Positions 6,155 through 7,645 of a stretch of 7,645 nucleotides of DNA are shown one piece after another; the first letter of the stretch is position 1; every line of letters begins with the position of its first letter. The notes under the pieces were generated by a model. That model searched no databases. It had not been told where the DNA came from and saw only the letters and a list, made by a program, of their open reading frames with translations. The DNA lies in contig JAAYPD010000256.1 in assembly GCA_012520015.1 (NCBI GenBank), forward strand, positions 1 through 7,645. Direction: 5' to 3'. Source of the DNA: Methanomicrobiales archaeon (GTDB lineage: Archaea; Halobacteriota; Methanomicrobia; Methanomicrobiales; Methanospirillaceae). Position numbers and translations under genes: made by a program.

Positions 6155-7645
6155 ATGGGTATCAATTCATTATTAGACAATGTAAACATAGGAAAAAAAC
6201 TGATTGGAGGATTTGTCCTTGTTATTTTATTAATGTCAGTCATAGTGGCAACTTGTCTTGTAAGCGTTGACAAGCTTACAACAGAGATAGATCTACTCTA
6301 TACAGAAGAGACAATTCCCCTGAAAAATATTGGAAATGTCGAGACTGGTCTTCATTCGATCCGTGCTCTTGTCTTTAGATCTATCGCCATCCCTGAAGAG
6401 AGGGAACAGGATTATGGAAGGTTCCTTGCTGAAATGGAGAAAGTAGAGGCTGTTATCGGAGAGATTAAGGCATCCAGGATGAGCAAAGAACTGAACGAAA
6501 ACATTCTGACTTTCCTGGACCAGTGGGATAATTATAAAAAAGCAGCAACCCGCGTCTTTGAACTTGAGAGGAATGGAAAGGAAAGGGAAGCGAAGATATC
6601 TATTATGAACGGCGGGGAGCATGCAAATGCCAGAAGGGCGACTGACTCCATCTTCTTAACACTTAAAAATAATCTGATGAAAGAGGCACAAGAGAAGAAG
6701 GAGATGGCCGATGCAGAGAAAAACTTCCTTCTGTTATTGATTGCAGTTATCGGTACTGGTGTTGGTCTTATCACAATAGTAACTGTTTATATTCTTACCC
6801 GGAATATTACAGCTCCCCTTAATGAACTCATTGATATATCAAGAAAAATTGGAAAGGGAGACAGCTCTGCCAGGTTTACCAGGGAGAGAAGTGATGAGAT
6901 CGGAGTACTTGGTAAAACTGTAAACGATATGGGCAGTGATATTGCAACCATGGTTGCGGATGCTAATGCCCTGACCGAGGCTGCGATAAGGGGTGAGTTG
7001 CAATACCGGGTCGACTCTCAGAGACATGAAGGTGATTTCAGGAAGATTATCAGCGGGATAAACTCAACACTTGATGCCTACACTAAACCTATGAACATCA
7101 CTGCCAGGTATATCAATGACATGGCACGTGGAGATGTTCCAGCTCCAATAGAAGAGCCTTTTCCTGGTTCTTTTGAAGAGGTAAAAGTAAATCTGAACTC
7201 ACTTGTAACATTATTAAAAGCAAGAAACCGGGATATTGAATTACTTATCGATAACGGTATAGCAGGGAACCTGGATTACAGGGTTGATCTGTCAAAATAC
7301 ACTGGTTATAGCAGGGACATGTTTGAAGGCATTAATAAAATGCTTGATGCAATCATAGGGCCATTGAATGTCGCTGCTGAATATGTTGAACGAATCTCAT
7401 ATGGGGATATACCTGATAAGGTAACAGAGGAAGCCAGGGGTGACTTCTCACTTATAAAGAATAATCTGAACCAGTGTATTGATGCAATTAACCTGATGAT
7501 AACCGACATCCGGATGCTTTCAGAATCAGCAGTGGAAGGCAGGCTTGACACCAGGGCAGATGAATTACGTCACCAGGGAGATTTCAGGAAAATTGTTGAA
7601 GGGGTAAATAAAACATTAGATTCTGTAATTGAACCGGTTCATGAG
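6155..7645 (+). CDS. Transmembrane chemoreceptor with poly-HAMP region, partial
   Basis: The frame is open from the ATG to the window edge (497 codons, no stop), so the C-terminus is missing. It reads as a methyl-accepting chemotaxis protein. Residues 16-38 form TM1, and about 39-189 an extracellular helical sensor of four-helix-bundle type, rich in Glu and Lys. Residues 191-215 form TM2, and about 216-266 a standard HAMP domain with its proline (221) and D-E-I-G (247-250). Further HAMP-like segments follow in 91-residue units with G-D-F-R-K-I and G-I-N-x-x-L-D motifs, giving at least six HAMPs. The kinase-controlling hairpin and methylation sites, expected after these, are outside the window, so calling it a receptor rests on the sensor-TM-HAMP layout and on the cheW-cheR-cheW neighbours. 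A histidine kinase output cannot be excluded from this part alone. The ligand is unknown. Confidence 0.88.
   Translation, partial: MGINSLLDNVNIGKKLIGGFVLVILLMSVIVATCLVSVDKLTTEIDLLYTEETIPLKNIGNVETGLHSIRALVFRSIAIPEEREQDYGRFLAEMEKVEAVIGEIKASRMSKELNENILTFLDQWDNYKKAATRVFELERNGKEREAKISIMNGGEHANARRATDSIFLTLKNNLMKEAQEKKEMADAEKNFLLLLIAVIGTGVGLITIVTVYILTRNITAPLNELIDISRKIGKGDSSARFTRERSDEIGVLGKTVNDMGSDIATMVADANALTEAAIRGELQYRVDSQRHEGDFRKIISGINSTLDAYTKPMNITARYINDMARGDVPAPIEEPFPGSFEEVKVNLNSLVTLLKARNRDIELLIDNGIAGNLDYRVDLSKYTGYSRDMFEGINKMLDAIIGPLNVAAEYVERISYGDIPDKVTEEARGDFSLIKNNLNQCIDAINLMITDIRMLSESAVEGRLDTRADELRHQGDFRKIVEGVNKTLDSVIEPVHE
6992..7645 (+). repeat. Tandem 273-base (91-codon) di-HAMP units in the receptor
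   Basis: The receptor repeats with an exact 91-residue period. Matching glycines of the G-x-L-x-x-R motif fall at residues 280, 371 and 462, so units run 6992-7264, 7265-7537 and 7538-7645 (cut by the window edge). Shared marks are R-x-D, G-D/Y-F/S-R, G-I/V-N-x-x-L-D, a proline starting the second half, G-D-V/I-P and an N-L-N helix. Each unit holds the end of one HAMP-like segment, a complete second one, and the beginning of the next. The similarity is at protein level; DNA identity between units looks modest, so the duplication is old. Confidence 0.75.

Noticed and set aside
6293..7551. Minus-strand open frames opposite the receptor gene
   Set aside because: They lie antisense to a continuous 497-codon receptor frame with clear TM and HAMP motifs and show no recognisable protein features. 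They are shadows of that gene.

Overview
The window looks like chromosomal DNA from a methanogenic euryarchaeon, most likely of the Methanomicrobiales and perhaps Methanospirillum-like. The evidence is an archaeal replication factor C small subunit, an archaeal-style exported TPR protein, ribosome binding sites of the GGAGGT/GTGAT type, T-run terminator candidates, moderate GC content, and an archaeon carrying bacterial-type chemotaxis genes. The genus is a guess from gene content, not a computed match. All supported genes lie on the + strand.

Layout. Positions 1-355 hold no convincing gene; they contain T-runs, GATCGAT-containing repeats and a candidate promoter. A 634-residue exported protein made almost entirely of about 16 TPR repeats follows (356-2260). 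A 254-base gap with a candidate promoter leads to rfcS (2515-3486), the clamp-loader small subunit. A tightly packed chemosensory cluster then begins: a CheW (3467-3967) whose GTG start lies inside the end of rfcS, a CheR methyltransferase with a C-terminal TPR domain (3964-5495) joined to it by an ATGA stop/start overlap, and a second CheW (5502-6053) six bases later. After a short gap with T-runs and its own candidate promoter comes a transmembrane chemoreceptor (6155 to beyond the window end). It is still open at the last base, so only its sensor domain, second membrane helix and a chain of HAMP domains are visible.

How the genes fit together. CheW, CheR-TPR, CheW and receptor together resemble the wspB-wspC-wspD plus wspA part of bacterial Wsp-type systems, in which the receptor array is adapted by a TPR-bearing CheR and two different CheW adaptors serve one array. 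CheA, CheB and an output regulator are not in the window and would be expected downstream if the system is complete. The two CheWs are clearly different: the first has an atypical NYHG turn, the second a standard I-R-G turn plus an N-terminal ERARxLA-type helix.

Main oddities. (1) cheR has a single-base frameshift in the S-adenosylmethionine-binding motif; restoring one G in the GGG at 4318-4320 gives a perfect family motif and a 510-residue protein. (2) The receptor carries tandem 91-residue units, each equal to two HAMP domains, giving at least six HAMPs before the window ends. (3) The chemosensory operon is translationally nested into a DNA replication gene.
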